This document shows positions 54,602 to 63,928 of a stretch of 64,000 bases of DNA, piece after piece (the stretch's first letter is position 1; each line of letters opens with the position of its first letter). The position numbers and the translations under genes were made by a program. The stretch is from Chlorogloeopsis sp038404745. GTDB taxonomy: Bacteria > Cyanobacteriota > Cyanobacteriia > Cyanobacteriales > Nostocaceae. Where the stretch lies: contig NZ_JAYKTT020000068.1 of the NCBI RefSeq assembly GCF_038404745.2, positions 58,430 through 122,429 on the forward strand, read 5' to 3'. A model generated the notes under the pieces. It was not told where the DNA came from, did no database searches, and saw only the letters and a program-made list of their open reading frames with translations.

Positions 54602-55561
54602 ATGAATATTCAACCTCTAGTTAGTATTATTACCCCAACATATAATCGTCCAGAGTATTTAAAGCAAGCTCTGACTAGTGCTATTTGCCAGACATACAAA
54701 AATATAGAAATTATTGTTTCTGATAATTGTAGTCTGGAAAATCCACAAGCAATTGTGGATTCTTTTAAAGATCCTCGAATTCGTTTTTCGCGTAATGAAA
54801 CGAACTTAGGAATGTTCAGCAACACTATGAAAGCTTTTAAAATGGCGCGTGGAAAATATGTAGCTACTCTGCTTGATGATGATATGTGGGAAGAAGACTT
54901 TTTAGAAAAACTTATTCCTCCCCTCGAAGCTAATCCTGATTTAGTTTTATCTTTTTGTGATCATTATGTGATCAATGCTGATGGTGAAATCAATCATGAG
55001 ATTACAGAGCATTGTTCAAAGCTATTTCAAAGAGCTAATCTTCAAGAAGGTATTTATCAACCTTTCTATAAGCTTGGCTTAGTAGATCAAGCGGTAGCTA
55101 CAGCAATGGCGGCTGTCATTCGTAGAGAGGTTATAGATTGGGATAAAATTCCTGTAGAAGTAGGCGGATCATGGGATATTTACTTAACTTACCTGTGTTG
55201 CTCTACAGGTATGGGAGCTTATTATTTTCCGGAAAAATTAACTAGATACCGGAGACACGAAGAAACAGAAACAATGCTTAGTGGTAGACAAAACTACCAG
55301 GCAAAAATTCGCAAAGCTCAGGCAGATATGTTTTGTTTTCAATGTTTTATGGAAGATGAGAGACTAAAGGAGTTTAAACCATATTTTCGTCAACAATGGG
55401 TTAAGGTAAGTACAACCTTAGGAATTGGTTTAATGCGAGCTGAACAACTTAAACAAGCGCGTTCTTATCTTTGGCGTTCTTTGTGTAAGAAGTTAAATTT
55501 ACGGACAATGGCTGCACTAATGCTAAGTTTTACTCCTGCAAAGGTAGCAGCAAAATTTTAA
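54602..55561 (+). CDS. Glycosyltransferase family 2 protein
   Basis: A 319-residue GT2 enzyme: PLVSIITPTYNRPEYLKQAL, IIVSDNCSLENPQ, the DxD-type motif YVATLLDDDMWEEDFLEKL and TRYRRHEETETM. It resembles transferases that build repeat units on a lipid carrier. No partner-specific feature reveals its donor. The next GT2 gene follows after 76 bases, and the run of closely spaced genes from here to the polymerase looks like one transcription unit. Confidence 0.92.
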   Translation: MNIQPLVSIITPTYNRPEYLKQALTSAICQTYKNIEIIVSDNCSLENPQAIVDSFKDPRIRFSRNETNLGMFSNTMKAFKMARGKYVATLLDDDMWEEDFLEKLIPPLEANPDLVLSFCDHYVINADGEINHEITEHCSKLFQRANLQEGIYQPFYKLGLVDQAVATAMAAVIRREVIDWDKIPVEVGGSWDIYLTYLCCSTGMGAYYFPEKLTRYRRHEETETMLSGRQNYQAKIRKAQADMFCFQCFMEDERLKEFKPYFRQQWVKVSTTLGIGLMRAEQLKQARSYLWRSLCKKLNLRTMAALMLSFTPAKVAAKF

Positions 55562-55637
55562 ATATCTACAGAAAATATCCAAGTTTACTCCATATATCTA
55601 GAAGATTCATTTATTCCAATTTATATAGGTAAAATCA

Positions 55638-56528
55638 ATGCGAGTATCTGCTTGTGTCACAACAAGAAATCGTACAAAAGAACTTGATGCTTGTCTGGAA
55701 GCTTTGTGGAGTTCTAAAGTTAAACCTCATATTGTAGTAGTCTCCGATGATTCGCCCGAAGAGAAAGTACAGCAAGCAAATCTACAAATTGTCCAAAAAT
55801 ATCCAGGAACTCGTTATATTTTAGGGCCTCGAACTGGTGTCTGTGGCAACCGCAATAATGCTGTGAATGCAATTCCAGAATCCGAAACCGATTTTGTTGC
55901 TTTTGTAGATGATGATATTTCTGTTGAGCCAGATTTTATTGCACTTGCTATAGATAGATATAATCAGATGACGAGTGAAGAAAGAAAATATACTATTTTG
56001 ACAGGTACAAGTCGTCATAAAAATGATGATATTGGCAATCAACTCTTACCTGCCAAACTTACATTTCAAGGCCATTTCTCTCCTACTAAAGATATTCCTC
56101 AAACTGTAGTTATTCATGCCGCTTTGTTTCCTAGACAATTTTTTACTCAAGAACAATGGGATGAAAATATATTTTTTGGCTATGAAGATGCAGAACTTTG
56201 TTTACGAGCGCTCAAGCGTGGTTACAAGATTTTATATTGTTCGGAATTAAAAGCAAAATGTATTGGAGAAAATAGCATTCTGGAAGTGGGTACATCTGGT
56301 ATAGGTGGCTTAAGTAATTATGAATTATATATAGAAGCAGCAAGGCTTTATATTGGTATTAAACGCTATAAAGATTTGTTTCCTAATCCCTTGAACCTAC
56401 TAAGTTTTATTATTTTGTATTTTATACAGATGACAAGATATTTGTTACAACGAAAAGCTATTCAAGCTTGGCCAGAAATTCTGCGTCGTTCTCGAATTGA
56501 AAGATTATTGTTGCCATCTAGTATTTGA
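55638..56528 (+). CDS. Glycosyltransferase family 2 protein
   Basis: A 296-residue GT2 enzyme with VSACVTTRNRTKELDACLEA, VVVSDDSPEEKV, GVCGNRNNAVN, the metal-binding FVAFVDDDISVEPDF and the GT2/GT7-like ENIFFGYEDAELCLRALKRG, where ED may be the catalytic base region. A hydrophobic stretch near residue 255 (LLSFIILYFIQMTRYLL) suggests membrane contact. The GT4 gene downstream starts 34 bases after its stop. Its sugar specificity is unknown. Confidence 0.92.
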   Translation: MRVSACVTTRNRTKELDACLEALWSSKVKPHIVVVSDDSPEEKVQQANLQIVQKYPGTRYILGPRTGVCGNRNNAVNAIPESETDFVAFVDDDISVEPDFIALAIDRYNQMTSEERKYTILTGTSRHKNDDIGNQLLPAKLTFQGHFSPTKDIPQTVVIHAALFPRQFFTQEQWDENIFFGYEDAELCLRALKRGYKILYCSELKAKCIGENSILEVGTSGIGGLSNYELYIEAARLYIGIKRYKDLFPNPLNLLSFIILYFIQMTRYLLQRKAIQAWPEILRRSRIERLLLPSSI

Positions 56529-56562
56529 AAATTTACTTATAATTATTTTAGGATACTGAAGC

Positions 56563-57723
56563 GTGAAACTTAGTATCGTTACCCACAATGTTATCAAAGG
56601 TAATGGTCAAGGTCGGGTAAATTATGAAATTACCTGGGAGGCTATTCGTCGAGGCCACTATGTTACCTTATTAGCAAGCCAAGTAGCTCCTGAATTACAG
56701 GAAAATAGCCAAGTTAAATGGATTAGTATTCCAGTGAAAAATTGGCCTACAGAATTTATCCGTAATATGATATTTTCTTGGCGGAGTGCAATTTGGTTGC
56801 GTCAACATCGGTCTGAGTTTGATCTGGTAAAAGCCAATGGTGCGATTACATTATTCCCAGCAGATGTGAATGCAGTGCATTTTGTTCATAGTTCTTGGCT
56901 AAAATTCTCCGCCAAAGGGGCTGTATCCAAATCTCTTAAGACTTTGTTGAACCCACGCGGAGTTTTATATGATTTTTACCAATGGCTCTATACAGCTGTA
57001 AATGCGCGTTGGGAAAAAAAGGCTTTCAGTCAGGCAAAAATAGTTGTGGCAATTTCTAATCAGATTGCCAAGGATCTATTAAACATCGGTGTAGCGCCAG
57101 AGTGCTTGCAGGTAATTTTAAATGGTGTTGATTTGCAGGAGTTTTCACCAGGTACTACTGATCGCAAAACATGGGGACTTCCTAGTGGAGTTCCCTTAGC
57201 ACTGTTTGCAGGAGACATTAGAATTCCCCGCAAGAACTTGGATACGGTATTGCAAGCCTTAGTGAAAGTTCCCAATTTACATTTGGCAGTAGCGGGAATT
57301 ACAGAAGGCAGCCCATATCTTCAACTTGCAGACTCAGTGGGATTAAGCGATCGCGTACATTTTTTAGGACTTCGCTATGATGTGCCACAGCTAATGAAAG
57401 CAGTAGATTTCCTCGTTTTCCCTTCCCGCTATGAACCTTTCGGTTTAGTGGTGATTGAGGCGATGGCTTGCGGCTTACCTGTGATTACGGCTCAGACAAC
57501 AGGAGCTGCTGAATTAGTAACACCAGAATCAGGGATAGTTTTACCAGATCCGGATGACGCCCAAGCATTAGCACAAGCGCTGTTAGTTTTGGCAAGTGAT
57601 CGCGCTTTACGCGAGCGAATGGGCAAAGCTGCTAGAGCGATCGCCCAAAATCATAGCTGGGATCAAATGGCACAACGTTATGTAGATTTATTTGAAGAGT
57701 TAAGTTTATCTAGTAAAGTTTGA
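56563..57723 (+). CDS. Glycosyltransferase family 4 protein
   Basis: A 386-residue GT-B enzyme. The N-terminal KGNGQGRVNYEITWEAIRRG is a donor-independent acceptor-side motif seen in related proteins. The C-terminal domain has FAGDIRIPRKNLDTVLQAL, RVHFLGLRYDVPQLMKAVDF and the EX7E motif in EPFGLVVIEAMACGLPV. The start is GTG, with only a weak GAAG upstream. It lies inside the closely spaced transferase run. The transferred sugar cannot be predicted. Confidence 0.92.
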   Translation: MKLSIVTHNVIKGNGQGRVNYEITWEAIRRGHYVTLLASQVAPELQENSQVKWISIPVKNWPTEFIRNMIFSWRSAIWLRQHRSEFDLVKANGAITLFPADVNAVHFVHSSWLKFSAKGAVSKSLKTLLNPRGVLYDFYQWLYTAVNARWEKKAFSQAKIVVAISNQIAKDLLNIGVAPECLQVILNGVDLQEFSPGTTDRKTWGLPSGVPLALFAGDIRIPRKNLDTVLQALVKVPNLHLAVAGITEGSPYLQLADSVGLSDRVHFLGLRYDVPQLMKAVDFLVFPSRYEPFGLVVIEAMACGLPVITAQTTGAAELVTPESGIVLPDPDDAQALAQALLVLASDRALRERMGKAARAIAQNHSWDQMAQRYVDLFEELSLSSKV

Positions 57724-57824
57724 GGTAGGAAATTATAGATTAATCTGTTTTTCGTGTATTTTTATTGACTAGCTTTTTTGATATAAAAATCAGTCTTAGT
57801 ACATACCTTTGAAAATTTCTTCCT

Positions 57825-58856
57825 ATGCAAGAATTACCTAAAGTTGCTATCTGCATACCTACTTACAATCAAGCACAATATTTGACAGAATCAGTACGTA
57901 GTGCGTGTCAACAAACTTACCCAAATGTAGAGGTGTGGGTTTCAGATGATGGCAGTACCGATAATACACCTGAAGTGATGGCACAGCTATGCCAGCAATA
58001 TCCGCAGATACACTATTATCGGCAGCCAAAAAACGTCGGTATTGCCGCCAATAACACTTGGCTGTTGAGCCAACCACAAACTGAATTTATTGTTCGCTTA
58101 GACTCAGATGATCTTCTGCTGCCCAGTTATGTAGAGACTTTAGTCCCACTAATGCAAAAAAATCCCCAAGCAGGTTATGCCCATGTTGCTATCCAACAAA
58201 TTAACGAAAAAGGGGAAAATCTTTCAGTTGGGCGAGTAGCCAGAAAAGAGGAGTTTCAAGATGCTGATGTAGCCTTACAAGCCTCAGTTACTGGTTATCG
58301 CGTTGCAGCAAATATCTGTATGTTTAGAAGCACAGTATTAAAAGAATTGAACTATTATGACAAGCGCCCAGAATTTGTTGAAGATTATGACCTTGCAGTC
58401 CGAATCCCAGCATCTGGCTATGGCAATGTTTATGTAGATAAAATTTTAGCTTGCTATCGGGTGTGGACTGACGCTAAAAAAGTACGTCCTAAGCGCAAAC
58501 ATCTGCAATTGAAAGGTTACATCAGAATCTTTGAGGAAAGCTTGTTACCTGCTTTTGTGAACAGAGGCTGGGATACAAAAGTGTTGAAAAGGCAGCGCCG
58601 GAAGTTTGCTATTTTACATTCAGCATACTGTTTTTTGCCCATTTACGACCAACAAGAACGGGCAGAACTGGTGGCATTGCTCAAACAATTAGGTGATTCA
58701 CCTGCATTGCGGCTACGTCTATTTGTACTATCTTTAGGTCTAGCTCCTTTCTTTGAATGGCTGCACCATACAGAATTAGAGTTAAAAGGAATGGTCAAAG
58801 GATGGTTAAGCAGGTTGAAGAATACTTCCAGAGTAAATGCAGTTACCCGTCCATGA
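57825..58856 (+). CDS. Glycosyltransferase family 2 protein
   Basis: A 343-residue GT2 enzyme with PKVAICIPTYNQAQYLTESV, VWVSDDGSTDNTPEVM, the DxD region IVRLDSDDLLLPSYVETL and YDLAVRIPASGYGNVYVD. The C-terminal third is basic with a hydrophobic patch (LRLRLFVLSLGLAPFFEWL). Its TGA overlaps the ATG of the next GT2 gene (ATGA), showing translational coupling. The two enzymes may act in sequence. Confidence 0.92.
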   Translation: MQELPKVAICIPTYNQAQYLTESVRSACQQTYPNVEVWVSDDGSTDNTPEVMAQLCQQYPQIHYYRQPKNVGIAANNTWLLSQPQTEFIVRLDSDDLLLPSYVETLVPLMQKNPQAGYAHVAIQQINEKGENLSVGRVARKEEFQDADVALQASVTGYRVAANICMFRSTVLKELNYYDKRPEFVEDYDLAVRIPASGYGNVYVDKILACYRVWTDAKKVRPKRKHLQLKGYIRIFEESLLPAFVNRGWDTKVLKRQRRKFAILHSAYCFLPIYDQQERAELVALLKQLGDSPALRLRLFVLSLGLAPFFEWLHHTELELKGMVKGWLSRLKNTSRVNAVTRP

Positions 58857-59818
58857 TTGCAATCAACGTCATCGTTCCCACCTATCGTCGCCCCAAAGAC
58901 TTAACTCGTTGTTTAGAAGCGCTGAAGTTGCAGACTCGTCCTGCTGATGAAGTGTTAGTAGTAGTACGGGATACTGACAGTGATACTTGGGCATTACTTA
59001 AAGAATCAAATTTTAACCCTTTACCAATACGTACTATAACAGTCAATGTTCCAGGAGTTGTTGCCGCTCTCAATGCTGGACTTGATACTGCCAAAGGCGA
59101 TATCATCACCGTTACGGATGATGATGCGGCACCTCATCCTAATTGGTTAGAACGTATCGAAACTTATTATTTATCAGATGAGCGCTTGGGTGGTGTAGGT
59201 GGGCGTGATTGGGTATACTTTCAAAATAAATTGCTAGATGATAGCGATACTGAAGTAGTAGGTAAAGTCCAGTGGTTCGGACGTGTAATTGGGAACCATC
59301 ATCGCGGCGTTGGAGAAGCACGCGAGGTAGACATCCTCAAGGGTGTAAACATGAGTTATCGTCGGAGTGCGATCACGCAAATTGGCTTTGATGAGCGGAT
59401 GTGGGGTACAGGCGCACAAGTTCATTTTGAAATGGCGTTGTGCTTGGCGCTAAAACGAAATGGTTGGAAACTAATTTACGATCCAGCGATCGCAGTAGAT
59501 CACTATCCTGCACAACGTTTTGACGAGGATAAGCGAGACAGGTTGAATGAAGTAGCTTTGCTGAATGCAGTACACAATGAAACCTTAGTATTGCTAGAAC
59601 ACTTTGCGCCTGTGCGTCGTGTCATATTTATGCTGTGGGCTGTATTAGTGGGTTCTCAAGAAGCCTTAGGTATATTACAGTGGTTGCGATTTTTGCCCAC
59701 AGAAGGAAAATTGGCTCAAAAGAAGTGGCTGGCATCGCTGCGAGGGCGCTCTTCAGGATTGCGGAGTTGGCAGCAGTGTTTGCAGGAAAAATCAGCAAAA
59801 GTGAACACTAGTAAGTAG
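58853..59818 (+). CDS. Glycosyltransferase family 2 protein
   Basis: A 321-residue GT2 enzyme, with INVIVPTYRRPKDLTRCLEA, NVPGVVAALNAGLDTAKGD, the metal-binding ITVTDDDAAPHPNWLERIE, then VGGRDWVYFQN and the GT2 late motif DERMWGTGAQVHFEMALCLAL with acidic residues for catalysis. I chose the ATG at 58853, which overlaps the preceding stop codon by four bases. An upstream ATG at 58757 would add 32 residues inside the previous gene and lacks family similarity. The polymerase gene begins 37 bases later. Confidence 0.92.
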   Translation: MIAINVIVPTYRRPKDLTRCLEALKLQTRPADEVLVVVRDTDSDTWALLKESNFNPLPIRTITVNVPGVVAALNAGLDTAKGDIITVTDDDAAPHPNWLERIETYYLSDERLGGVGGRDWVYFQNKLLDDSDTEVVGKVQWFGRVIGNHHRGVGEAREVDILKGVNMSYRRSAITQIGFDERMWGTGAQVHFEMALCLALKRNGWKLIYDPAIAVDHYPAQRFDEDKRDRLNEVALLNAVHNETLVLLEHFAPVRRVIFMLWAVLVGSQEALGILQWLRFLPTEGKLAQKKWLASLRGRSSGLRSWQQCLQEKSAKVNTSK

Positions 59819-59855
59819 TCTTTATGGATATAGTCTTTGATTTTGGAGATACTAA

Positions 59856-61301
59856 GTGATTCACAGGCAGGTAACTTCCAATAATTCTTTTGCAGAAAGC
59901 GCTCCAGAAAACCCACCTCTTTTTGGTTGGCTAGCAATCCTGGGATTAGTACTTTTTTCGGTAGCTTGCATTACTGTAGGCGCTGGCTCTATTTTTCGTC
60001 CAGGGTATGTAGTGGTTTCTTTGGCTGTAGGCATTTTCCTTTATTTGCGATACCCTACACTTTACATGGGTTTCCTGTGGTGGATTTGGTTCCTTACACC
60101 TCTTGTTGCTCGCTTAATTGATTATCGTACCAGTTTTGATAGTACTCGTTTCATACTTGTATCCCAATACTTGGTAACACTGATTACCATGCATACTGCC
60201 TTAAAAAACCTTCCTAGATCATATCATCAAGGTGGTTTACCTTTTATATTAGCTTTTTTGGGTGTATTTTATGGTTATTTAATTGGATTAGTTAAAACTA
60301 CACCTTTTACTGCCGCTAGAGGACTTTTAGATTGGTTAACGCCTATTAGCTTTGCTTTCTACATATTCATAACCTGGCAAAATTATCCTCGACATCGCCA
60401 AAACATTGTCCGCACATTCCTATGGGGAGTTTTGGTAACAGGAATCTATGGAGTGGTACAGTTTCTGATTGCTCCTGAGTGGGATAGATTTTGGCTGATC
60501 GGCACGAAACTCACAAGTTTTGGTGATCCTGAACCTTTTGGTATTCGTGTTTGGAGTACGATGGCATCACCAGGCCCTTTTGCGACTACGATGATGGCTG
60601 GTTTGTTGTTGTTATTCAATAGTAAGGATGTTTTACGTATTCCTGCCTCTGTGGTTGGTTACTTGTCATTCTTGCTAACAATGGTACGAAGTATTTGGGG
60701 AGCTTGGTTAGTAGGATTACTGAGCCTACTTTCTTCACTGAAGCCGAAAATTCAAATGCGTTTGATGGTAACTATTTTGGTCATGGCAGTTTGTGTTGTA
60801 CCATTGGCTAATATGGAGCCATTCTCTGGGGTAATCAGCAAAAGATTAGAAACTTTTTCTAATTTAGAAAAAGATAACAGCGCCCAGATTCGGCAAGAAA
60901 TTTATAAAGATGGACTGACGAAAGCCTTGACTAATGGCTTAGGAAACGGAATTGGAAATACTTTTATTGTTAATGAAAAAGGACTCCTAGAACCAATTGT
61001 AATTGATAGCGGAATTTTAGATATGTTCTTCACTTTAGGTTGGTTTGGAGCTGTCTTTTATCTAGGTGGATTAATTCTGCTTTTGTTTCAAGTATTTCAA
61101 TATTTTGAAACTCGCATCGATCCTTTTATGGCTGCTGCACGGGCGATTGGTATTGCTTGTGTGGCATCCCTACCTATTGGTAGTGGTATGCTAGGTGTTT
61201 CCGGTATGATTCTTTGGGGATTCTTAGCTATTGTTATGGCTGGGCATAAATATTACGTGCATCAAAATTATGTGCAGCAAAGGAATTCTAGATTTAACTA
61301 G
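59856..61301 (+). CDS. O-antigen ligase/polymerase-like membrane protein (Wzy type)
   Basis: A 481-residue protein with about ten or more membrane segments and one large outer loop (roughly 320-385, including NSAQIRQEIYKDGLTKALTN and GLGNGIGNTF), the layout of Wzy polymerases and O-antigen ligases. In this cluster it would join lipid-linked repeat units into the envelope polysaccharide on the outer face of the cytoplasmic membrane. The start is a GTG. It is the last gene of the 20-gene run and corresponds in position to the final gene of the HEP island in Anabaena as I recall it. Confidence 0.9.
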   Translation: MIHRQVTSNNSFAESAPENPPLFGWLAILGLVLFSVACITVGAGSIFRPGYVVVSLAVGIFLYLRYPTLYMGFLWWIWFLTPLVARLIDYRTSFDSTRFILVSQYLVTLITMHTALKNLPRSYHQGGLPFILAFLGVFYGYLIGLVKTTPFTAARGLLDWLTPISFAFYIFITWQNYPRHRQNIVRTFLWGVLVTGIYGVVQFLIAPEWDRFWLIGTKLTSFGDPEPFGIRVWSTMASPGPFATTMMAGLLLLFNSKDVLRIPASVVGYLSFLLTMVRSIWGAWLVGLLSLLSSLKPKIQMRLMVTILVMAVCVVPLANMEPFSGVISKRLETFSNLEKDNSAQIRQEIYKDGLTKALTNGLGNGIGNTFIVNEKGLLEPIVIDSGILDMFFTLGWFGAVFYLGGLILLLFQVFQYFETRIDPFMAAARAIGIACVASLPIGSGMLGVSGMILWGFLAIVMAGHKYYVHQNYVQQRNSRFN

Positions 61302-61316
61302 ACTTGCCCAGTGATA

Positions 61317-61346
61317 AGGGACATGGCAAAAAGCAACAATGTCCCT
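61317..61346. terminator. Hairpin between convergent genes
   Basis: AGGGACAT and ATGTCCCT form perfect 8-base arms around a 14-base loop, between the polymerase gene and the convergent minus-strand gene. A run of A and AT-rich sequence follows on the plus strand. It could stop transcripts from one or both sides, although a T-run is lacking. Confidence 0.45.
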
Positions 61347-61356
61347 AAAAATATAA

Positions 61357-61959
61357 TTATCTTTTCAGGACTACTTGAAAAGAATTTAAATATCCATTTA
61401 GAGTTTTAGATAGGGTATTGCGCTGTTTTTTAGTAGTAATAACCATGACTTGATACAAGCGCCCTTCGGCAATATACATCCGGTTTTTAGTAATTTTACC
61501 ACCAGGATTTACATACTCGATTTCTTTACCTGGATGACCGTTGGAACTGCGAATTGGACGTTGACGGATTAAATTACTCTGTGTAGTTTTTAAAGCCATA
61601 TCCCTAGCATTACTAAGTATTGCTTGAGGATTAGATATTTGCCCGTAGCTATAGGGAAATTCATTGTACGCTACTACGTATGCCACTTCCTGGTTAGCTG
61701 GTTGACTGACAAATAATTGCAAGTCAATTTCTCCCATAAAAGTTTTTTGGGTTTGGCTGATGATTTTTGGCTTTCCTGGCATTAAAACAGAAAAACTACC
61801 ATCTGGAGCTGTGAATAGCTCCCATTGTGATTTTATTGGTTGAGTAATAATTGGCTTGATTTTATAATTTTGACGTTTGGGTGGGCGTGCCTCGACATTT
61901 TGCAATCCACTGCATACTAAAGTGGCGATGATTAAGTGCAAAAACACTCTTTTTGTCAT
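61357..61959 (-). CDS. Secreted protein of unknown function
   Basis: The 200-residue protein has a signal peptide (MTKRVFLHLIIATLVCSGLQ; the cysteine context LVCSG could also be a lipoprotein site), a basic linker, then a compact domain. That domain begins WELFTAPDGSFSVLMPGKPK and contains VAYVVAYNEFPYSYGQ, KEIEYVNPGGKITKNRMYIA and RLYQVMVITTKKQR. It resembles unnamed cyanobacterial periplasmic proteins that share a 'FSVLMPGKP' motif. No function can be assigned. It is convergent with the polymerase gene and shows no link to polysaccharide synthesis. Confidence 0.8.
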   Translation of the reverse strand: MTKRVFLHLIIATLVCSGLQNVEARPPKRQNYKIKPIITQPIKSQWELFTAPDGSFSVLMPGKPKIISQTQKTFMGEIDLQLFVSQPANQEVAYVVAYNEFPYSYGQISNPQAILSNARDMALKTTQSNLIRQRPIRSSNGHPGKEIEYVNPGGKITKNRMYIAEGRLYQVMVITTKKQRNTLSKTLNGYLNSFQVVLKR

Positions 61960-62077
61960 AGTTTTTGCTTTTGTATATATAACATCACGTATGTTGCTAG
62001 TTTTTTATAACCTAGCGGTATGCAGAGTAGCACCAGTAATATTGTCTAGGAGGAGCATTGCTCACCCAAGTTGTCTG

Positions 62078-63103
62078 TTATTGTCTAGCAGCGTAAATGG
62101 CAGCACCAATTAGCCCCACCTGCTGATTGAGTACAATATGCACTGGTATTTCTTCTAAAAGAGGACGCATTCTGCCTTTGTAACTGAAATTCAAAAGAAA
62201 TTCTCCTTTTTTTATTAGAGGTAGAATTTTGGGAGCAATGCCACCAGCAATATATAAACCGCCGTAAGGTAAAAGTTTAAGAGCAAGATTTCCCGCTTCA
62301 GCACCGTAAGCTTCTACGAATAATTGCATTGTTTCTTCACAAAGACGATCGCTTCCTTGCACGGCAGCTGTACCAATTGCAGCACCCGGATCAACACTTT
62401 TTTCTTGTTTACCTGCTTCTTGTTCCCAGGTTCTGACGATCGCAGCAATATCTGGTGATTCTTCAGTAATTTTGCGATCGCGCATAAATTCGTAAATAGA
62501 AACTATTCCCAAACCCGAAACAACTCGTTCTACAGAAACGCGCTGGATATCGTGCTTATCTAACAGATATTTCAACAGCTGAAACTCTAATTCTGTACGA
62601 GGAGCAAAGTCAGTATGCCCACCTTCGGAAGGAAAAGCTTGATAGTAGTTTCCTTGTTTGATTAAAAACCCTTGCCCTAAACCAGTACCAGCGCCAATAA
62701 CCGCAATCGGGGCATCTGGATTTGGTTTGCCAGATTGGAGAGTATATAAATCTTCTGGTTCTAAACCCAAAATGCCATAGCCAACGGCAGCAAAATCGTT
62801 AATTAAAGACACAGAAGCAATGTCTAGTTGTTTTTGGAGGCGTTCGGCATCCAAAAACCAAGCCAAATTAGTCAATTTGGCTGTATTGTTAACTACAGGG
62901 CCTGCGATCGCAAAGCAAGCCTTTTGGGGTGTTGGGGTGTTAGGTGCTGCCAAAAACTTTTGTACGATCGGTACTAAATCGGCATAATCTCCACTGAGGT
63001 AACGTTTCTCGTAAATTGTACGTAAAAGCCGTCCTTCTGACTCCTCCATCAGTCGCAGAATAGTTTTTGTTCCGCCGATGTCTCCTGCTAATATTATTGT
63101 CAT
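62078..63103 (-). CDS. glk: Glucokinase
   Basis: Glk phosphorylates glucose to glucose-6-phosphate using ATP, feeding glycolysis and the oxidative pentose phosphate pathway, which supplies reductant in heterocysts. The 341-residue protein has the ATP-binding LAGDIGGTKTILRL, SVSLINDFAAVGYGI with the catalytic aspartate, IGAGTGLGQGFL, PSEGGHTDFAPRTELEFQLL and the late GLYIAGGIAPKILP. It is the Glk (COG0837) type rather than ROK. I chose ATG 63103; a TTG at 63115 would add four residues. No clear Shine-Dalgarno is seen. Confidence 0.93.
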   Translation of the reverse strand: MTIILAGDIGGTKTILRLMEESEGRLLRTIYEKRYLSGDYADLVPIVQKFLAAPNTPTPQKACFAIAGPVVNNTAKLTNLAWFLDAERLQKQLDIASVSLINDFAAVGYGILGLEPEDLYTLQSGKPNPDAPIAVIGAGTGLGQGFLIKQGNYYQAFPSEGGHTDFAPRTELEFQLLKYLLDKHDIQRVSVERVVSGLGIVSIYEFMRDRKITEESPDIAAIVRTWEQEAGKQEKSVDPGAAIGTAAVQGSDRLCEETMQLFVEAYGAEAGNLALKLLPYGGLYIAGGIAPKILPLIKKGEFLLNFSYKGRMRPLLEEIPVHIVLNQQVGLIGAAIYAARQ

Positions 63104-63190
63104 AATGTGTATCAAAAATAACTTATTTTTTTGTGATGGCTAATCATAGCTAGTAGCTGATTGCAATTTCACCATTAGCTACTATCTTTA

Positions 63191-63838
63191 TTAATTAAAC
63201 CGAACAAATTCTTCTACCTGTGTAAGGTGGGATGTATCTCCCTTTAGTTCTAAAAACCATTCTGGATGTTGGCGCACAACTTTTACTAAGCTGCACAGAG
63301 AAGCTTTAACTTCTGTTAAGGCAATTTCTCCTACAAGCCCCATTGCTGCACCTTGTACCGATGCACCATGTCCTACTAGCAAGATATTTTGTGGAGAGAA
63401 TTCCGCAGCTAGACATCTAGCTGTTTGCCCAGAGCGCGCCCGTACTTGTTCATGAGTTTCGGGGTAATTAGCAGCAATGCGCGGCGTATAGCTAATATCA
63501 ATCCTGGGAAAGAGTTTTGCTAGTTGCGCTGTTGACAGTTTTTTGGGTTCTTCTGCCATCCAAGTAGGATTTAACCATTCACTTAAACCTGTTTCCAACT
63601 GAATTGGTAAATTCAGCGCTTCTGCAACAGCGTTGGCTGTTTGCACTGTTCGGAGGAAGGGAGAAGCAAAAATGTGAGTAATTTTTTCTTGCTTTAGGCG
63701 GTTAGCTAACTGTTGTGCTTGCAAAAAACCATCTTCAGATAAAGGTGGATCGTAGCGTCGTTCTGCTGTTATAAACCACTCTGGGTTAACAAAATCAAGG
63801 CGATTGGCGTGTCTTGCGATCCAGATGATTTGACTCAT
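63191..63838 (-). CDS. Histidine phosphatase family protein
   Basis: A 215-residue protein of the phosphoglycerate-mutase-like superfamily. The phospho-acceptor motif reads IWIARHANRLDF, with RHA in place of the usual RHG. Other motifs are PPLSEDGFLQAQQLANRL, ITHIFASPFLRTVQTANAVA, the glutamate in LSEWLNPTWM, and the second histidine in ILLVGHGASVQGAAMGL. It is likely a phosphatase of unknown substrate, similar to eukaryotic UBASH3-type and fungal members. It lies 87 bases upstream of glk on the same strand, so the two may be cotranscribed. Confidence 0.88.
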   Translation of the reverse strand: MSQIIWIARHANRLDFVNPEWFITAERRYDPPLSEDGFLQAQQLANRLKQEKITHIFASPFLRTVQTANAVAEALNLPIQLETGLSEWLNPTWMAEEPKKLSTAQLAKLFPRIDISYTPRIAANYPETHEQVRARSGQTARCLAAEFSPQNILLVGHGASVQGAAMGLVGEIALTEVKASLCSLVKVVRQHPEWFLELKGDTSHLTQVEEFVRFN

Positions 63839-63928
63839 GGATTGATTCCCAAGTGGATAAGTTTGCGGGCTGCAAAATAAATATCATCTCATGTTGGGAA
63901 ATTAAGGGATTTAAAGAGTTTGACAAGT

